Positions 15,761 through 25,759 are shown, counted from the first letter of the stretch. The stretch: DNA of 64,000 bases from Deefgea tanakiae (GCF_019665765.1 NZ_CP081150.1:992001-1056000), one strand, 5' to 3'. The notes: generated by a model from the letters alone, not told the origin. Numbers and translations are program-made.

Positions 15761-16699
15761 TTATTGCGTAGATAAAAATCTGCGCACGTCTTTTGGTAAT
15801 TGGCCAAATTGGCGTTTAAATGCCGTCGCAAAGTTAGCGGGGTTATTGTAGCCAGCAATCATCGCAGCATCGGTTACGTTTAGCCCTTGTAATAATTGCT
15901 GGCGTGCGAGTTCTAGTTTGTAATGCCGCAAATAAGCGAAAATACTCGTTCCAGTTTTTAATTGAAACTGTTTTTGTAATGTGGTCGTGTTGCTGCCGAC
16001 GGCTTGCGCCATTTGCCGTAGCGACCATTGATCCGCCTCTCCGCTGCGTAACATTTCTAGCAGCGTATGAATACGTTGCTCGGCACGATAATCTAGTTGT
16101 GCTGGCAATTGGTTCGCAATCGGCTCAAGACCTAGCATTAATAGTTGTAATGCATCTGATTCTCTTTGCAATTTGTGTAAATGATCGTTTTTACCCATGC
16201 ACATGAGTAAATTGTTACTCAAATGCTGAAGTCGAGGGTTAGCGGCCCACTGGTGATGTGCCAGATGTTGCTGGCAAAATTTTTCAGTGGTTTTAAAGCT
16301 GGGTATTTGGCTGTAACCACCGTCTTCAAACCATTCTGAGCTAATACTTAGCACGATTTGTTTTTGCTTTCCTAGTGCGAGCATCGCCCGGCTGTAGGGT
16401 TCTGGTTCTTGAGTGGCGAGTAAGAAGCAACCATTTTGTCGGGCATAAACACCTTGGATTATGTCGCCTGTATTCATGGCAATGTCCCCTTGCAACATAA
16501 TGATTAATTTAATGCCCGGCATAAACTGTGCGTGACTTTGCACTTGCTGTGTTAGCTCGATGTCGCTGCAATGCAGGGTGAGTGTGTTATGAAATTCTTC
16601 ATAAAAAACGCGCCCCGCTAACACGGGCTTGGGCTGCTCTGCCCAGAGTTGCACGTGGTTGCCGTCACGTTGTGATTTGAGGCTGGCCATTTCAAGCAT
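15761..16699 (-). CDS. AraC-family transcriptional regulator of the siderophore locus
   Basis: A 312-residue regulator. The N-terminal two thirds are a sensing domain of no clear subfamily. The C-terminal 100 residues hold the two AraC helix-turn-helix motifs: the first around WSLRQMAQAVGSNTTTLQKQFQLKTG, the second around VTDAAMIAGYNNPANFATAFKRQFG. It is divergent from the TonB receptor gene at 16946. This arrangement is typical of regulators (PchR/AlcR-like) that sense a ferric siderophore and activate the receptor; this role is inferred from position. The ATG at 16699 or the one at residue 4 could be used. Confidence 0.88.
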   Translation of the reverse strand: MLEMASLKSQRDGNHVQLWAEQPKPVLAGRVFYEEFHNTLTLHCSDIELTQQVQSHAQFMPGIKLIIMLQGDIAMNTGDIIQGVYARQNGCFLLATQEPEPYSRAMLALGKQKQIVLSISSEWFEDGGYSQIPSFKTTEKFCQQHLAHHQWAANPRLQHLSNNLLMCMGKNDHLHKLQRESDALQLLMLGLEPIANQLPAQLDYRAEQRIHTLLEMLRSGEADQWSLRQMAQAVGSNTTTLQKQFQLKTGTSIFAYLRHYKLELARQQLLQGLNVTDAAMIAGYNNPANFATAFKRQFGQLPKDVRRFLSTQ

Positions 16700-16891
16700 G
16701 GATAAAATCCCATCGTATTTTCATATTTAAACTTCCATTTGATCGCGCTCTTTTTGTAAATCAACGCTCGTTCGGCACGCATACCACTTCATGCAAACAG
16801 ATCCAAAAAAACAACTCAAATGACATTTTCCGCAAAGAAATGATTGCCGCGCGCAAAGGTTTGTTTACGAGGTTTCTGGCACAATTCCCAT

Positions 16892-16910
16892 TGTAATGAT
16901 ATTCATTCTC
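16892..16910 (+). promoter_or_regulatory. Fur box upstream of the siderophore receptor
   Basis: TGTAATGATATTCATTCTC matches 15 of 19 positions of the consensus GATAATGATAATCATTATC and lies 36 bases before the receptor start. It is in the divergent region, so it could also affect the AraC gene. Confidence 0.85.
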
Positions 16911-16945
16911 ACTTGGTAGTGCCATTTATTGCAAAGGAACACGTT

Positions 16946-19024
16946 ATGACTTCGCGGCCAACATTCATCCATTTTACTTTACGGCCAATTCCATTATTGC
17001 TAGGGGCCTTGTTGGTCGCTCCTGCGACGACTTACGCTGACGACATCGCAGTTTTAAATCCAGTGGTCGTCACTGCAGCAGGTTTTGAGCAGCAAATTCG
17101 CGAAGCGCCAGCCAGTATTTCTGTGATTACAGGCGAAGAATTACGGACAAGGCCATTTAACAATCTGGCCGATGCGGTACGAAATATTGAAGGGATTAGC
17201 GTTACGGGCTATACGCCCAACGATAAAGACATCCAAATTCGCGGTTTGCCAGGCGAGTACACGCTTATCTTGGTCGATGGTAAACGCCAAAATACGCGCG
17301 AGACGACCAATCGTGGCTCGGGCGGGGTGCAGGCATCATTGATCCCACCGTTGGCGGCGATTGAACGGGTTGAGGTTATTCGTGGCCCGATGTCGTCCTT
17401 GTATGGAGCAGATGCAATGGGCGGTGTGATTAATATTATTACGCGCAAAGTCGGTAAAGAATGGCAAGGCACAGTCGGCGTCAATGGCACGCTGCAAGAA
17501 GATTCTGCCTACGGCAATACGGCAGCGGGTGATTTTTGGTTAAGTGGGCCGTTGAAGGAAGGTTTGTTGGGCTTACAAATTTTTGGTAACTATAGCGATC
17601 GTGCTGAAGATTCGATTTATTACCCGAGCAATGGCACGACAGGTGCTTTTGGCACTAAAAACACCAATGTCGGTATCAAGCTAACGCTAACGCCAACTGA
17701 AAACCAAGATTTTATTTTAGAGGCGGGGCGCAACGAGCTGACCTACGACAGCACGGTAGGCAAAACGAGTACCAAGGCGCTGGGGAATTTAGAAAATGTC
17801 AATTCACGTGACAATATCAGCCTGACGCACAATGGTCGCTGGGGTTGGGGCTTAACGTCGATGGCCTTGTATCAAGAAAAAGGGACCGAAACCAATACTA
17901 AAAATGGCGTTGATGAGCGTGCGCCGCGCGAGATTACCAACACCACTTTTGATGGTTTCGTGACCTTACCATTTGATCGGCATGTTTTGAAGTTCGGAAC
18001 GCAACTTATTCGCAATGAGTTATCCGGTTTGGCCAATGAGTTTCCTGTGGCAGGCCATGCCGTCAGTCCCAATGATGCCAGCGCGAAATCATGGGCATTA
18101 TTCTTAGAGGATGAATACGCCTTAACCAATCAACTGTCGTTGACCGGCGGTTTGCGGATGGATGATTCTGACTTGTATGGCTCGCATTGGAGCCCACGTT
18201 TATATGCCGTATATAAATTGAATGACTTTTGGACTGTGCGCGGCGGTGCAGCGACGGGGTTTAAAGCGCCTACGCTACGGCAAACCACAGCGGGTTATTG
18301 CATGACCACGGGGCGAGCTAATACAGGATTGCGGCCGGGCTCATTGTGCGGCAATCCGAATTTGAAGCCAGAAGAAAGTACGACGCAGGAACTCGGCGTT
18401 CGTTATGACGGTAGCCAAGGCGAATCATTCTCGCTGACCATCTTTAACAATGACTTTGAGAATAAAGTTGTTAGTTATGACACCGGGAAAAAAGACCCGC
18501 GTAATAAAAATTACAATATTTATGTTTACGACAACCTCGATGAAGCGGTGATTCGTGGTGCTGAGTTAGCCGGAAATTGGCCAATTAACCGTCAATGGGC
18601 CGTTTCGGGTAATTACACCTATACGTACTCCAGTCGCGAAGGCGGTAAAGAGCCAGCGTATAACGGCAGCTCTCTCGATGGTCAGCCGCTCAGCCGAACG
18701 CCTAAGCATATGCTCAATGCGCATGTGGATTGGACTCCGACGGAAAAATGGTCAAATTACTTGCATGCCAAGTACTCCGGTGAGGAGGTGTTTGCGGGTT
18801 TCCGTAATGGTGCAATGAATACCCGAACCCGCCCTGGCTCCCTCACGTTTGATTTGGGTGCGCGCTACACCGTCAACAAGCAACTGAGTGTGAGCCTGGC
18901 GGTGTTGAATTTGACCGACAAAATCGTCGATGTGGATACGCGAACTCGCGAAAAAGGTTTGGATGGTAATTGGATGGTCGATGAAGGTCGTCGTTACTGG
19001 ATGAAAGTGGATACAAACTTTTAA
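16946..19024 (+). CDS. TonB-dependent catecholate siderophore receptor (FepA-like)
   Basis: A 692-residue outer-membrane receptor. The signal peptide ends near TTYADD. The TonB box region is NPVVVTAAGFEQ. The plug domain has RGLPGEYTLILVDGKRQNTR and RVEVIRGPMSSLYGADAMGGVINIITRK, typical of the FepA/BfrB/PfeA group. The barrel finishes with RRYWMKVDTNF, ending in the terminal phenylalanine. The ATG at 16946 has AAAGGAAC upstream; an in-frame codon at 16844 would precede the Fur box and is rejected. Iron control is supported by the Fur box and possible AraC activation. The ligand is presumably the compound made by the genes that follow. Confidence 0.92.
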   Translation: MTSRPTFIHFTLRPIPLLLGALLVAPATTYADDIAVLNPVVVTAAGFEQQIREAPASISVITGEELRTRPFNNLADAVRNIEGISVTGYTPNDKDIQIRGLPGEYTLILVDGKRQNTRETTNRGSGGVQASLIPPLAAIERVEVIRGPMSSLYGADAMGGVINIITRKVGKEWQGTVGVNGTLQEDSAYGNTAAGDFWLSGPLKEGLLGLQIFGNYSDRAEDSIYYPSNGTTGAFGTKNTNVGIKLTLTPTENQDFILEAGRNELTYDSTVGKTSTKALGNLENVNSRDNISLTHNGRWGWGLTSMALYQEKGTETNTKNGVDERAPREITNTTFDGFVTLPFDRHVLKFGTQLIRNELSGLANEFPVAGHAVSPNDASAKSWALFLEDEYALTNQLSLTGGLRMDDSDLYGSHWSPRLYAVYKLNDFWTVRGGAATGFKAPTLRQTTAGYCMTTGRANTGLRPGSLCGNPNLKPEESTTQELGVRYDGSQGESFSLTIFNNDFENKVVSYDTGKKDPRNKNYNIYVYDNLDEAVIRGAELAGNWPINRQWAVSGNYTYTYSSREGGKEPAYNGSSLDGQPLSRTPKHMLNAHVDWTPTEKWSNYLHAKYSGEEVFAGFRNGAMNTRTRPGSLTFDLGARYTVNKQLSVSLAVLNLTDKIVDVDTRTREKGLDGNWMVDEGRRYWMKVDTNF

Positions 19025-19071
19025 TTTCTTAGCTGTTTGAAGGCCTACATCGTCAACGAACTCTAGGTGGC

Positions 19072-19096
19072 GGCGATCAAGAAAAACTTGATCGCC
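19072..19096. repeat. Perfect hairpin between receptor and exporter genes
   Basis: GGCGATCAAG (19072-19081), loop AAAAA, CTTGATCGCC (19087-19096). There is no T-run on the plus strand. It may be a processing or mRNA-stability hairpin that lets the receptor be expressed above the biosynthetic genes. Confidence 0.5.
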
Positions 19097-19186
19097 ATCA
19101 TTGAGTAAAGCTTGCTTGGCATCGGCTAGAGAATTGTTTGTGTTTTTTGCCTCACCTTCTACAAACGCCTACAGGGCCGTTAATCA

Positions 19187-20482
19187 ATGAGTTTGCAACC
19201 GTCCATGCCGTCAACGCCACATCAAGAGCGAATCTTGTTATTGATACTGGCGGGAATTCAATTTGCGCATATTCTCGATTTTATGGTGCTAATGCCGCTT
19301 GCTCCGCTGTTAATGAAAAATTTAAGTATCAGCACGCAGCAGTTTGCATTACTAGTGTCGATTTATACGCTGGCCGCTGCGTTTAGCGGGATTTTTGCCG
19401 CAACGTTTGTCGATCTGTTTGAGCGAAAACGAGTCTTGTTGGTGTTTTTTAGTTTATTTGGCTTATCGACTTTTTGGTGCGCATTAGCGGGTAGTTTTGA
19501 AACGCTGTTATTGGCGCGAGCTTTGGCGGGCGCTTTTGGTGGTGTGCTCGCAGCAATGGTGCAAACGATGGTCGCCGATCTGATTCCGTTTGAGCGGCGC
19601 GGCAAAGCTAGCGGTTCGGTGATGTCGGCAACTGCGGTGGCTTCGGTAGTGGGGGTGCCATTGGCGTTGTTGCTGAGTAATCTGTTTGGTTGGCGAGTGC
19701 CTTTTGCCGCCATTGGCCTATTGACCTTGGGATTTTTTGTTTTGGCGGTGTTGCGCTTGCCGACTTTGCGCACTCACCTGTCTGCAGCAGAGCAGAGCGC
19801 TTGGCGTCAGCCATTTGCCAAAATGACAGCAGTATTGAAAGAGCGTAATCATCGTATCGCCATCTTATTTATGGCTTTGGGTGGTGGGTCGACCTTTATC
19901 GTGATTCCCTATGTCGCGCTGTATTTAAGCAGCACGGCGGGTCTGGATGAATCGCAGATTCCACTGGTTTATGCCATTGGTGGTATAGCGAGTTTTTTTA
20001 GCGCGCGGCGCATTGGCAGGTTGGCCGACGAGTGGGGCAAAGTGCGCAGCTACCGTATCGTCGCCTTGCTGTCGATTATTCCTATTTTCATTTTAACGCA
20101 TTTGCCCGTCGTGGCACTGGGCTGGGTATTGCTGGTCACGACAGTGTTTTTTGGTCTCGGGCCCGGTCGTGCGGTGAGTGCAATGGCGATTACGATTTCA
20201 GCCGTCAAGCCTCCGCTACGCGGCACGTTTATGTCGCTCAATGCGGCGATTCAACAGTTGGCCTGCGGTGTTGCCGCCTATCTGGGCAGCTTGCTGATCA
20301 GCCAGCAAGACAATGGTGTAATGGTCGGTTTTGGTCATGCGGGTTGGGCCGCGATTGCGATTACTGGTTTAACCATTTATTTGTCGGGTCAAATTCAAAT
20401 GCATCAAATCCCAACGCTTGCGGTGAGTACGCAAGCGGCGTCGCCAGACGCTGAGTTATTGGTCGTGAAGGCAAATCAATAA
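19187..20482 (+). CDS. MFS transporter, probable siderophore exporter
   Basis: A 431-residue major facilitator protein with about twelve hydrophobic helices. It opens with LILAGIQFAHILDFMVLMPLAPLL, and the loop between helices 2 and 3 is LFERKRVLLVFF. It lies between the siderophore receptor and entC, the position often taken by an exporter of the newly made catechol siderophore (EntS or CsbX role). It is assigned by context; it is not clearly EntS by sequence and could export another compound. The ATG at 19187 is preceded by a weak ribosome site. Confidence 0.82.
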   Translation: MSLQPSMPSTPHQERILLLILAGIQFAHILDFMVLMPLAPLLMKNLSISTQQFALLVSIYTLAAAFSGIFAATFVDLFERKRVLLVFFSLFGLSTFWCALAGSFETLLLARALAGAFGGVLAAMVQTMVADLIPFERRGKASGSVMSATAVASVVGVPLALLLSNLFGWRVPFAAIGLLTLGFFVLAVLRLPTLRTHLSAAEQSAWRQPFAKMTAVLKERNHRIAILFMALGGGSTFIVIPYVALYLSSTAGLDESQIPLVYAIGGIASFFSARRIGRLADEWGKVRSYRIVALLSIIPIFILTHLPVVALGWVLLVTTVFFGLGPGRAVSAMAITISAVKPPLRGTFMSLNAAIQQLACGVAAYLGSLLISQQDNGVMVGFGHAGWAAIAITGLTIYLSGQIQMHQIPTLAVSTQAASPDAELLVVKANQ

Positions 20483-20534
20483 TCATGTTTTCAAACGTAT
20501 ACCACAGAGAGGCTACGCCCTTCTGCGGGTTCGG

Positions 20535-20609
20535 AAGGAGGAACAGCATGCCCTGTACTTTCTAGTCATGATGACATTCACCGACAGGCGGGACTTATCC
20601 CATGAATAA
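20535..20609 (+). promoter_or_regulatory. entC leader with a strong Shine-Dalgarno and short open frames
   Basis: AAGGAGG (20535-20541) precedes an ATG at 20548 that reads Met-Pro-Cys-Thr-Phe and stops at TAG 20563. A second frame, ATG 20568 to TAA 20609, overlaps the entC ATG at 20602. entC itself has no comparable ribosome site. A leader-peptide or translational-coupling control is possible but unproven. Confidence 0.35.
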
Positions 20610-21807
20610 TTTTGTAGCAATTTCAACGCCAACAGCGCGTGAGTTACTGGCGGACTATCACCACCAGCATCCATTTTTCTTTGCGACCCCCGAGCGTACC
20701 TTGCTGGCACAAGGCCATTACGCAACAGTTCCGCAGGCTAATAATCTTCAGGCACTCAGCCAATTAGTGGATACCGCGCTCAAAGCGGCACTGGATGCAG
20801 GTCACCCTAATCCGATTGTGGTGGGGGCGATTCCATTTGATGCCGATCAGATGGCGTGTTTGATGATTCCGCAGTATTTGCATCAAGCGGGGCCATTGCA
20901 AATGCAGGGCGAACATAGCTCGTCGACAGCGCAAGGCTTGGTCCCTAACGCGCATTACCACATCGAAGCAGAGCCAGCGCCGCAGGTCTATTTTGATAGC
21001 GTCGCCGAAGCAGTTTCGCGTTTGAAAGAGAAGCAGCTTAGCAAGGTCGTTTTGGCGCGTACCCTCAATTTATGCTGCGAAGACAATATAGACATAGGGT
21101 ATTTGCTCGAACGCCTTGCTAGTAAAAATTCCAGTGGCTATACCTTTGCCGTTAATTTGAATGGTAGCGATGAAGGTACCTTAATTGGTGCCAGCCCAGA
21201 ATTATTGCTTAGTCGTAATGGGCAGCAGATTCGCTCTCATCCATTGGCTGGTTCCGCTGCGCGCGTGCCGCAAGATGACGAAGAAAACGCCCGCCGCTGC
21301 GCGGTGCTGCTCAGTTCCCTCAAGGATTTGCACGAACACCAAGTCGTCGCCGATGCGGTGACTGCCGGATTGCGCCAGTTTTGCACCACGCTCGATGTGC
21401 CAGAGCACCCATCGATCGTTAGTACCGCAACGATGTGGCATTTAGCGAGCGATATACGCGGGGTACTGAATGACAGCAACGCCAGCTCACTCTTGCTCGC
21501 TGCGCATTTGCATCCAACGCCAGCGGTCTGCGGTTATCCCAATCAAGCTGCCCGCGATTTAATTCGGGAGCTTGAGCCGTTTGAGCGTGGATTTTACACC
21601 GGCATGGTCGGCTGGTGCGACGCGCAAGGTAATGGCGAATGGGTTGTGACAATCCGCTGCGCCAAAGTGAAAGATAAACAATTGCGCCTCTTTGCCGGCG
21701 CAGGTGTGGTGGCCGATTCATCGCCGCAAAGCGAGCTGGCTGAAACGGCGGCGAAATTTAAAACCATGCTCAATGCTTTGGGTTTGGCGCATGAAGGAGT
21801 GGTTTAA
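20602..21807 (+). CDS. entC: Isochorismate synthase EntC
   Basis: A 401-residue chorismate-utilising enzyme that converts chorismate to isochorismate, the first committed step to 2,3-dihydroxybenzoate. Family marks are [52 protein letters not shown] and the C-terminal [12 protein letters not shown] and [15 protein letters not shown]. Length matches EntC/DhbC rather than the longer MenF. The stop overlaps the entE start (TAATG). It is the first gene of an entC-entE-entB order. Confidence 0.94.
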   Translation: MNNFVAISTPTARELLADYHHQHPFFFATPERTLLAQGHYATVPQANNLQALSQLVDTALKAALDAGHPNPIVVGAIPFDADQMACLMIPQYLHQAGPLQMQGEHSSSTAQGLVPNAHYHIEAEPAPQVYFDSVAEAVSRLKEKQLSKVVLARTLNLCCEDNIDIGYLLERLASKNSSGYTFAVNLNGSDEGTLIGASPELLLSRNGQQIRSHPLAGSAARVPQDDEENARRCAVLLSSLKDLHEHQVVADAVTAGLRQFCTTLDVPEHPSIVSTATMWHLASDIRGVLNDSNASSLLLAAHLHPTPAVCGYPNQAARDLIRELEPFERGFYTGMVGWCDAQGNGEWVVTIRCAKVKDKQLRLFAGAGVVADSSPQSELAETAAKFKTMLNALGLAHEGVV

Positions 21808-23420
21808 TGATGGTATCGGATTACACGCCTTGGCCTGATAAGCTTGCTGAGGTATACCGTGCAGAGGGATGTTGGCTGGGTGAAACATTTTCGGGCGTAC
21901 TGGCTGAGCGGGTCATGCAATTTGGTGATAGGGACGCCATCGTTAGTAATACCCAGCGTTGGACTTATGCGCAATTGAGTGAGCAAGTAACGCGTCTAGC
22001 GAAAGGATTCACCGCGCTAGGAATCAAACCGAAAGATCGCATTATCGTGCAGTTACCCAATTGTGCCGAGTTTTTTGCGGTGATTTACGCGCTGTTTCGC
22101 CTCGGTGCGCTGCCGATTTTTGCTTTGCCACCGCATCGTCGGTTTGAAATCAAGCATTTTTGCCAACACGCCGAAGCGGTTGCCTACATCATTGCTGATA
22201 CGCACGCTAACTTTGACTATCGCCAATTGGCGCGCGAGGTGCTGCCCGACTCGCCCACTTTGCAGCACGTCATCGTACTGGGCGACGCTGCGGAATTTGT
22301 TTCATTGCACGCATTACCAGAGTTAGAAAGCGAACTGCCTGCGCCGCCGTTGGCCAGTGATGTTGCATTTTTTCAATTATCAGGCGGCAGTACTGGCACG
22401 CCTAAGCTGATTCCGCGCACGCACGACGACTATATCTACAGCCTGCGCGGCAGTGTTGAGATCTGCCAGTTAACGCCAGACAGCGTGTACCTGAGCGTGA
22501 TTCCGGCCGGGCACAATTTCGCACTGAGCTCTCCCGGCTCGCTCGGTGTTTTCTATGCTGGCGGCAAAGTGGTGATGTGCGCTCACCCCAGCCCCGATGT
22601 CGCGTTGAACTGGATCGCCAAAGAAGGCGTCACGATCACCGCACTGGTGCCGCCATTGGTGCCGGTGTGGCTTGATGCCGCGAAGAGTCTCAAGCCTGAT
22701 TTGAGTAGCTTGAAAGTGGTGCAAGTCGGTGGTGCGCGTTTTAGCCCCGAATTGGCGCGTCGTTTAACGAGCGAACTCAATATCACATTGCAGCAAGTGT
22801 TTGGCATGGCCGAAGGCTTGGTTAATTACACGCGCCTCGATGATGGTCTGGACGTGACGTGCTATAGCCAAGGTCGCCCGATCTCCAAGCACGATGAGAT
22901 TCGCATTGTTGATGATGAAGATCAGCCCGTCGCTGCCGGCGAAGTCGGCCATTTGCTCACCCGTGGTCCGTACACGATTCATGGCTATTACCGCGCCGAT
23001 GAACACAACGCCAAAGCGTTTACGTCCGATGGTTTTTACCGTACTGGTGATCGCGTTCGCTTAACGGCAGCAGGTAATTTAGTTGTTGAAGGCCGCGCGA
23101 AAGATCAGATTAATCGTGGTGGCGAGAAAATTTCGGCCGAAGAAGTCGAAAACCAGCTACTGGAGCATGAAAACGTGATCGACGCCGCAATTGTCGCGAT
23201 GCCAGACGCGTATCTGGGGGAGAAAAGCTGTGCATTTGTCATTCGTAATAACGACGTAGTACGTAGCGTTGATTTGATTCGCTTCCTGCGCGAGCGCGGT
23301 TTGGCGACGTACAAAATTCCAGATCGCATCGAGTTCGTGAGCCAGTTCCCCAAAACCGGCGTCGGCAAAGTGAGTAAAAAACATTTGCGTGCATGGATTG
23401 AAGCGCAGCTGAGTAACTAA
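21807..23420 (+). CDS. entE: 2,3-dihydroxybenzoate-AMP ligase EntE
   Basis: A 537-residue stand-alone adenylating enzyme that activates 2,3-dihydroxybenzoate and loads it on the aryl carrier domain of EntB. It has the P-loop-like [19 protein letters not shown], the aryl-acid pocket region [34 protein letters not shown] and the catalytic lysine region [12 protein letters not shown]. These match EntE/DhbE/VibE. It overlaps entC by one base (TAATG) and is followed by entB after 42 bases. Confidence 0.95.
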   Translation: MMVSDYTPWPDKLAEVYRAEGCWLGETFSGVLAERVMQFGDRDAIVSNTQRWTYAQLSEQVTRLAKGFTALGIKPKDRIIVQLPNCAEFFAVIYALFRLGALPIFALPPHRRFEIKHFCQHAEAVAYIIADTHANFDYRQLAREVLPDSPTLQHVIVLGDAAEFVSLHALPELESELPAPPLASDVAFFQLSGGSTGTPKLIPRTHDDYIYSLRGSVEICQLTPDSVYLSVIPAGHNFALSSPGSLGVFYAGGKVVMCAHPSPDVALNWIAKEGVTITALVPPLVPVWLDAAKSLKPDLSSLKVVQVGGARFSPELARRLTSELNITLQQVFGMAEGLVNYTRLDDGLDVTCYSQGRPISKHDEIRIVDDEDQPVAAGEVGHLLTRGPYTIHGYYRADEHNAKAFTSDGFYRTGDRVRLTAAGNLVVEGRAKDQINRGGEKISAEEVENQLLEHENVIDAAIVAMPDAYLGEKSCAFVIRNNDVVRSVDLIRFLRERGLATYKIPDRIEFVSQFPKTGVGKVSKKHLRAWIEAQLSN

Positions 23421-23462
23421 ATTGTCGCCTAAATAATAATTTAAATACAGAGAGTTGAAGCA

Positions 23463-24347
23463 ATGGCTATTCCAAAAATACCGACTTATGTTATGCCGAC
23501 GCAAGCGCTTGATAACCGCGTTGATTGGCAAGTCGCTGCCGACCGCGCGGTGCTGCTGGTGCACGATATGCAGGATTATTTTATCGATTTTTATGATCGT
23601 AATGCCGCACCGATCCCTGAGTTGATTACCAATACGCGCCGCTTACTGGATCTGGCGCACGAGCAAGGTATTCCTGTCGTGTACACCGCCCAATTGCCAG
23701 AGCAATCGGCGGCGCATCGTGGTTTGTTGCAAGACATGTGGGGCCCTGGGCTGACTGCGCAGCCGCAGCGCAAGTCGATTGTGAGCGAATTGGCGCCGAT
23801 CGACGGTGATACGGTGTTGGATAAGTGGCGTTATAGCGCGTTTCAGAAGTCCGATTTGCTGCAGCGCATGCAAGCGCAGGGGCGTGATCAGCTGATTATT
23901 TGCGGCGTTTACGCGCACATCGGCTGCATGATGACGGCGTGCGAAGCGTTTATGAATGACATTCAGGCGTTTTTTGTTTGCGATGCACTGGCCGATTTTT
24001 CGCTGCAAGAGCATGAAATGGCGCTGCGCTATGTCGCGCAACGTTGCGGTAGCACGCAAACTACAGATGCACTGATCAATAGCGTTGCTGTGGTTTTGCC
24101 TGCGTCAGTGAACGAGTTACGCGCGCTGATTGCTGGCCATTTGCAAGTGGTCGCCAGTGAAATTCGTGATGAAGACAATTTGCTCGATTGGGGCTTAGAT
24201 TCAATCCGCATGATGACTTTGTTGGAAAGCTGGCGTCGTGCTGGGCGTGAACTCACGTTTTTGGCGCTGGCCGAGCAGCCAACACTGGCCGCGTGGTGGA
24301 ATCTGCTCACCGATGAAACCCAAAAGACAGAGTCCGTTCTAGCCTAA
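23463..24347 (+). CDS. entB: Isochorismatase with aryl carrier domain EntB
   Basis: A 294-residue bifunctional protein. Residues 1-205 are an isochorismatase (LLVHDMQDYFIDFY, LDKWRYSAFQKSDL, ICGVYAHIGCMMTA) that makes 2,3-dihydro-2,3-dihydroxybenzoate. Residues 215-285 are an aryl carrier protein with the phosphopantetheine serine at Ser247 in DWGLDSIRMM. The carrier is charged by EntE and donates to the NRPS at 25866. It needs a phosphopantetheinyl transferase, which is not encoded in this window. The ribosome site AGAG precedes ATG 23463. Confidence 0.95.
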   Translation: MAIPKIPTYVMPTQALDNRVDWQVAADRAVLLVHDMQDYFIDFYDRNAAPIPELITNTRRLLDLAHEQGIPVVYTAQLPEQSAAHRGLLQDMWGPGLTAQPQRKSIVSELAPIDGDTVLDKWRYSAFQKSDLLQRMQAQGRDQLIICGVYAHIGCMMTACEAFMNDIQAFFVCDALADFSLQEHEMALRYVAQRCGSTQTTDALINSVAVVLPASVNELRALIAGHLQVVASEIRDEDNLLDWGLDSIRMMTLLESWRRAGRELTFLALAEQPTLAAWWNLLTDETQKTESVLA

Positions 24348-24356
24348 GCCACAGCG

Positions 24357-24385
24357 CAATGCCTTGCTATGCGAGTGAGGCATTG
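24357..24385. repeat. Short hairpin between entB and the DUF2218 gene
   Basis: CAATGCCT (24357-24364) and AGGCATTG (24378-24385) form a perfect 8-base stem. Only a weak T-tract (ATTTTG) follows, so partial termination is possible. Confidence 0.4.
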
Positions 24386-24412
24386 GGATTTTGATGAAGA
24401 AAAGGATAAGCC

Positions 24413-24703
24413 ATGCTCACTAGCCAAGCCACTTTAAGCGCAGAACACGCCGATAAAGTTTTGTACAAATTATGCAAGCACTTCGCACTGAAAATCCCGG
24501 TCGATTTCGACACAGAGCAAGCGCATATCAAATTTCCGTACGGCGAATGCTGTATCCAGCGCCGCAATGAAGTGTTGGCGATGTTCTGTGTGGCCGCCGA
24601 TGAAGCATTGCTGGCGAAAGTGGAGTGGGTGATTAACGACCATTTGGGGCTCATGGTCAAAAACTCAGCATTGCAGCTAGAGTGGCAGCGCGTCACTGCA
24701 TAA
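24413..24703 (+). CDS. DUF2218 family protein
   Basis: A 96-residue soluble protein. The layout HADKVLYKLCKHFALKIPVDFD, then HIKFPYGECCIQR, then a helix ending in INDHLGLM and the final LEWQRV is characteristic of DUF2218. This family has no established activity and is frequently found in siderophore or iron-uptake loci. Here it lies between entB and the esterase gene, transcribed in the same direction, so a small accessory role in siderophore handling is likely but unproven. It is not an MbtH-like protein: the usual MbtH tryptophan pattern is absent. Confidence 0.8.
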   Translation: MLTSQATLSAEHADKVLYKLCKHFALKIPVDFDTEQAHIKFPYGECCIQRRNEVLAMFCVAADEALLAKVEWVINDHLGLMVKNSALQLEWQRVTA

Positions 24704-24766
24704 AGCTTCGGTGTTATTGGTTTAATCGTCTTAGTATCTATTCTAAGTCTAATTGGAGTAAGGCTT

Positions 24767-25759
24767 TTGGCCGTATACCACCGAGTAGTATCGATATGGA
24801 TTGGAACACAAATGCTTTTTAATCAAGCTAGTATGGCGGTGGAGCCTACCGCGCAGGTGGAACGAGTCACGCCAGTAACTGCGACTTGGCCAGCGGACTG
24901 GCAAACGGCGCAGCGTGATCGCACGCTCAGTTTCGAAATTAGCTCGCAGCATACTGGCCAGCGTTACCGCATTTTGTTGGGCTTGCCTGCATGCGCTGCA
25001 CCGAAAGATGGTTATCCAACGGTGTGGGCGTTAGATGGTATGGCGAGTTTTCCGATAATGGAAGCGGTGCGCCCGCAGTCGGTTTCTTGCGGTGAGCATA
25101 AAGCGTGGCGAAATAAGCCGCGCCCTCGTGATGGGTTGATCGTGGCGATTGCGCATGTTAGCGGCAAACCGTTTGACGTCGATGCGCGTGCGCTCGATTA
25201 CACCCCGTTCACAACGGCTAAGACGGGCGATTTCTTGTCTAGTCAACACGGTGGTGCCGATCAATTTTTGCGCTTTGTCACTGAAGAGTTGCGCCCGTTG
25301 ATTGCGCAGCATTTCGCGCTCAATTTGCAGCAGCAAACGCTGTTTGGTTTCTCTTACGGCGGGCTATTTACGCTGTATGCGCTCAGCACACAGCCGCAGC
25401 ATTTTCAGCGTTATTGGGCGGCGAGTCCGTCGCTGTGGTTTGGTGAGCATCAAACGATTAAATACTTGCCACAGCAATTAGAGAAAATCGATTGGTCAGG
25501 GTATGACGCCAAGGTATTTATTACTGTTGGGCTTGATGAGCAATACCCTGATAGTTTTTCATCGCCAGAAGTGGAAACGAAATTAGGCGCACGAACAATG
25601 GTCGACAATGCAGAGCAATTTGCGCAGCTATTGCGTGATTTTAATCGGTGCGAAAGCAAGCCGTTTGACGTGAGTTTTCATAGCCTGCCTGCGCACGATC
25701 ATCACGATATGTTGATGCACGGCGCGCGCCGCGTCATTGATTTTGCTTTTGCACAATAA
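24767..25759 (+). CDS. IroE/Fes-like siderophore esterase (alpha/beta hydrolase)
   Basis: An approximately 330-residue hydrolase of the esterase-D type. The nucleophile serine lies in GFSYGGLFTLYALS and the catalytic histidine is probably in LPAHDHHDML. ALDGMASFP near residue 92 is typical of IroE-like enzymes. A hydrophobic N-terminal segment (VVSIWIGTQMLF) could be a poor signal anchor, as in periplasmic IroE. It starts at TTG 24767 with GGAGTAAGG upstream; ATG 24812 is an alternative. It would hydrolyse the ferric or apo siderophore, or an ester precursor. If the product is an amide-linked DHB-lysine as the NRPS suggests, its true substrate is unclear. Confidence 0.8.
   Translation: MAVYHRVVSIWIGTQMLFNQASMAVEPTAQVERVTPVTATWPADWQTAQRDRTLSFEISSQHTGQRYRILLGLPACAAPKDGYPTVWALDGMASFPIMEAVRPQSVSCGEHKAWRNKPRPRDGLIVAIAHVSGKPFDVDARALDYTPFTTAKTGDFLSSQHGGADQFLRFVTEELRPLIAQHFALNLQQQTLFGFSYGGLFTLYALSTQPQHFQRYWAASPSLWFGEHQTIKYLPQQLEKIDWSGYDAKVFITVGLDEQYPDSFSSPEVETKLGARTMVDNAEQFAQLLRDFNRCESKPFDVSFHSLPAHDHHDMLMHGARRVIDFAFAQ

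Noticed and set aside
15761-15858. A minus-strand frame (15637-15858) running into the AraC gene
   Set aside because: Its upper part is out of frame with the AraC gene; only its last residues, before 15715, resemble transposase and are reported as a remnant.
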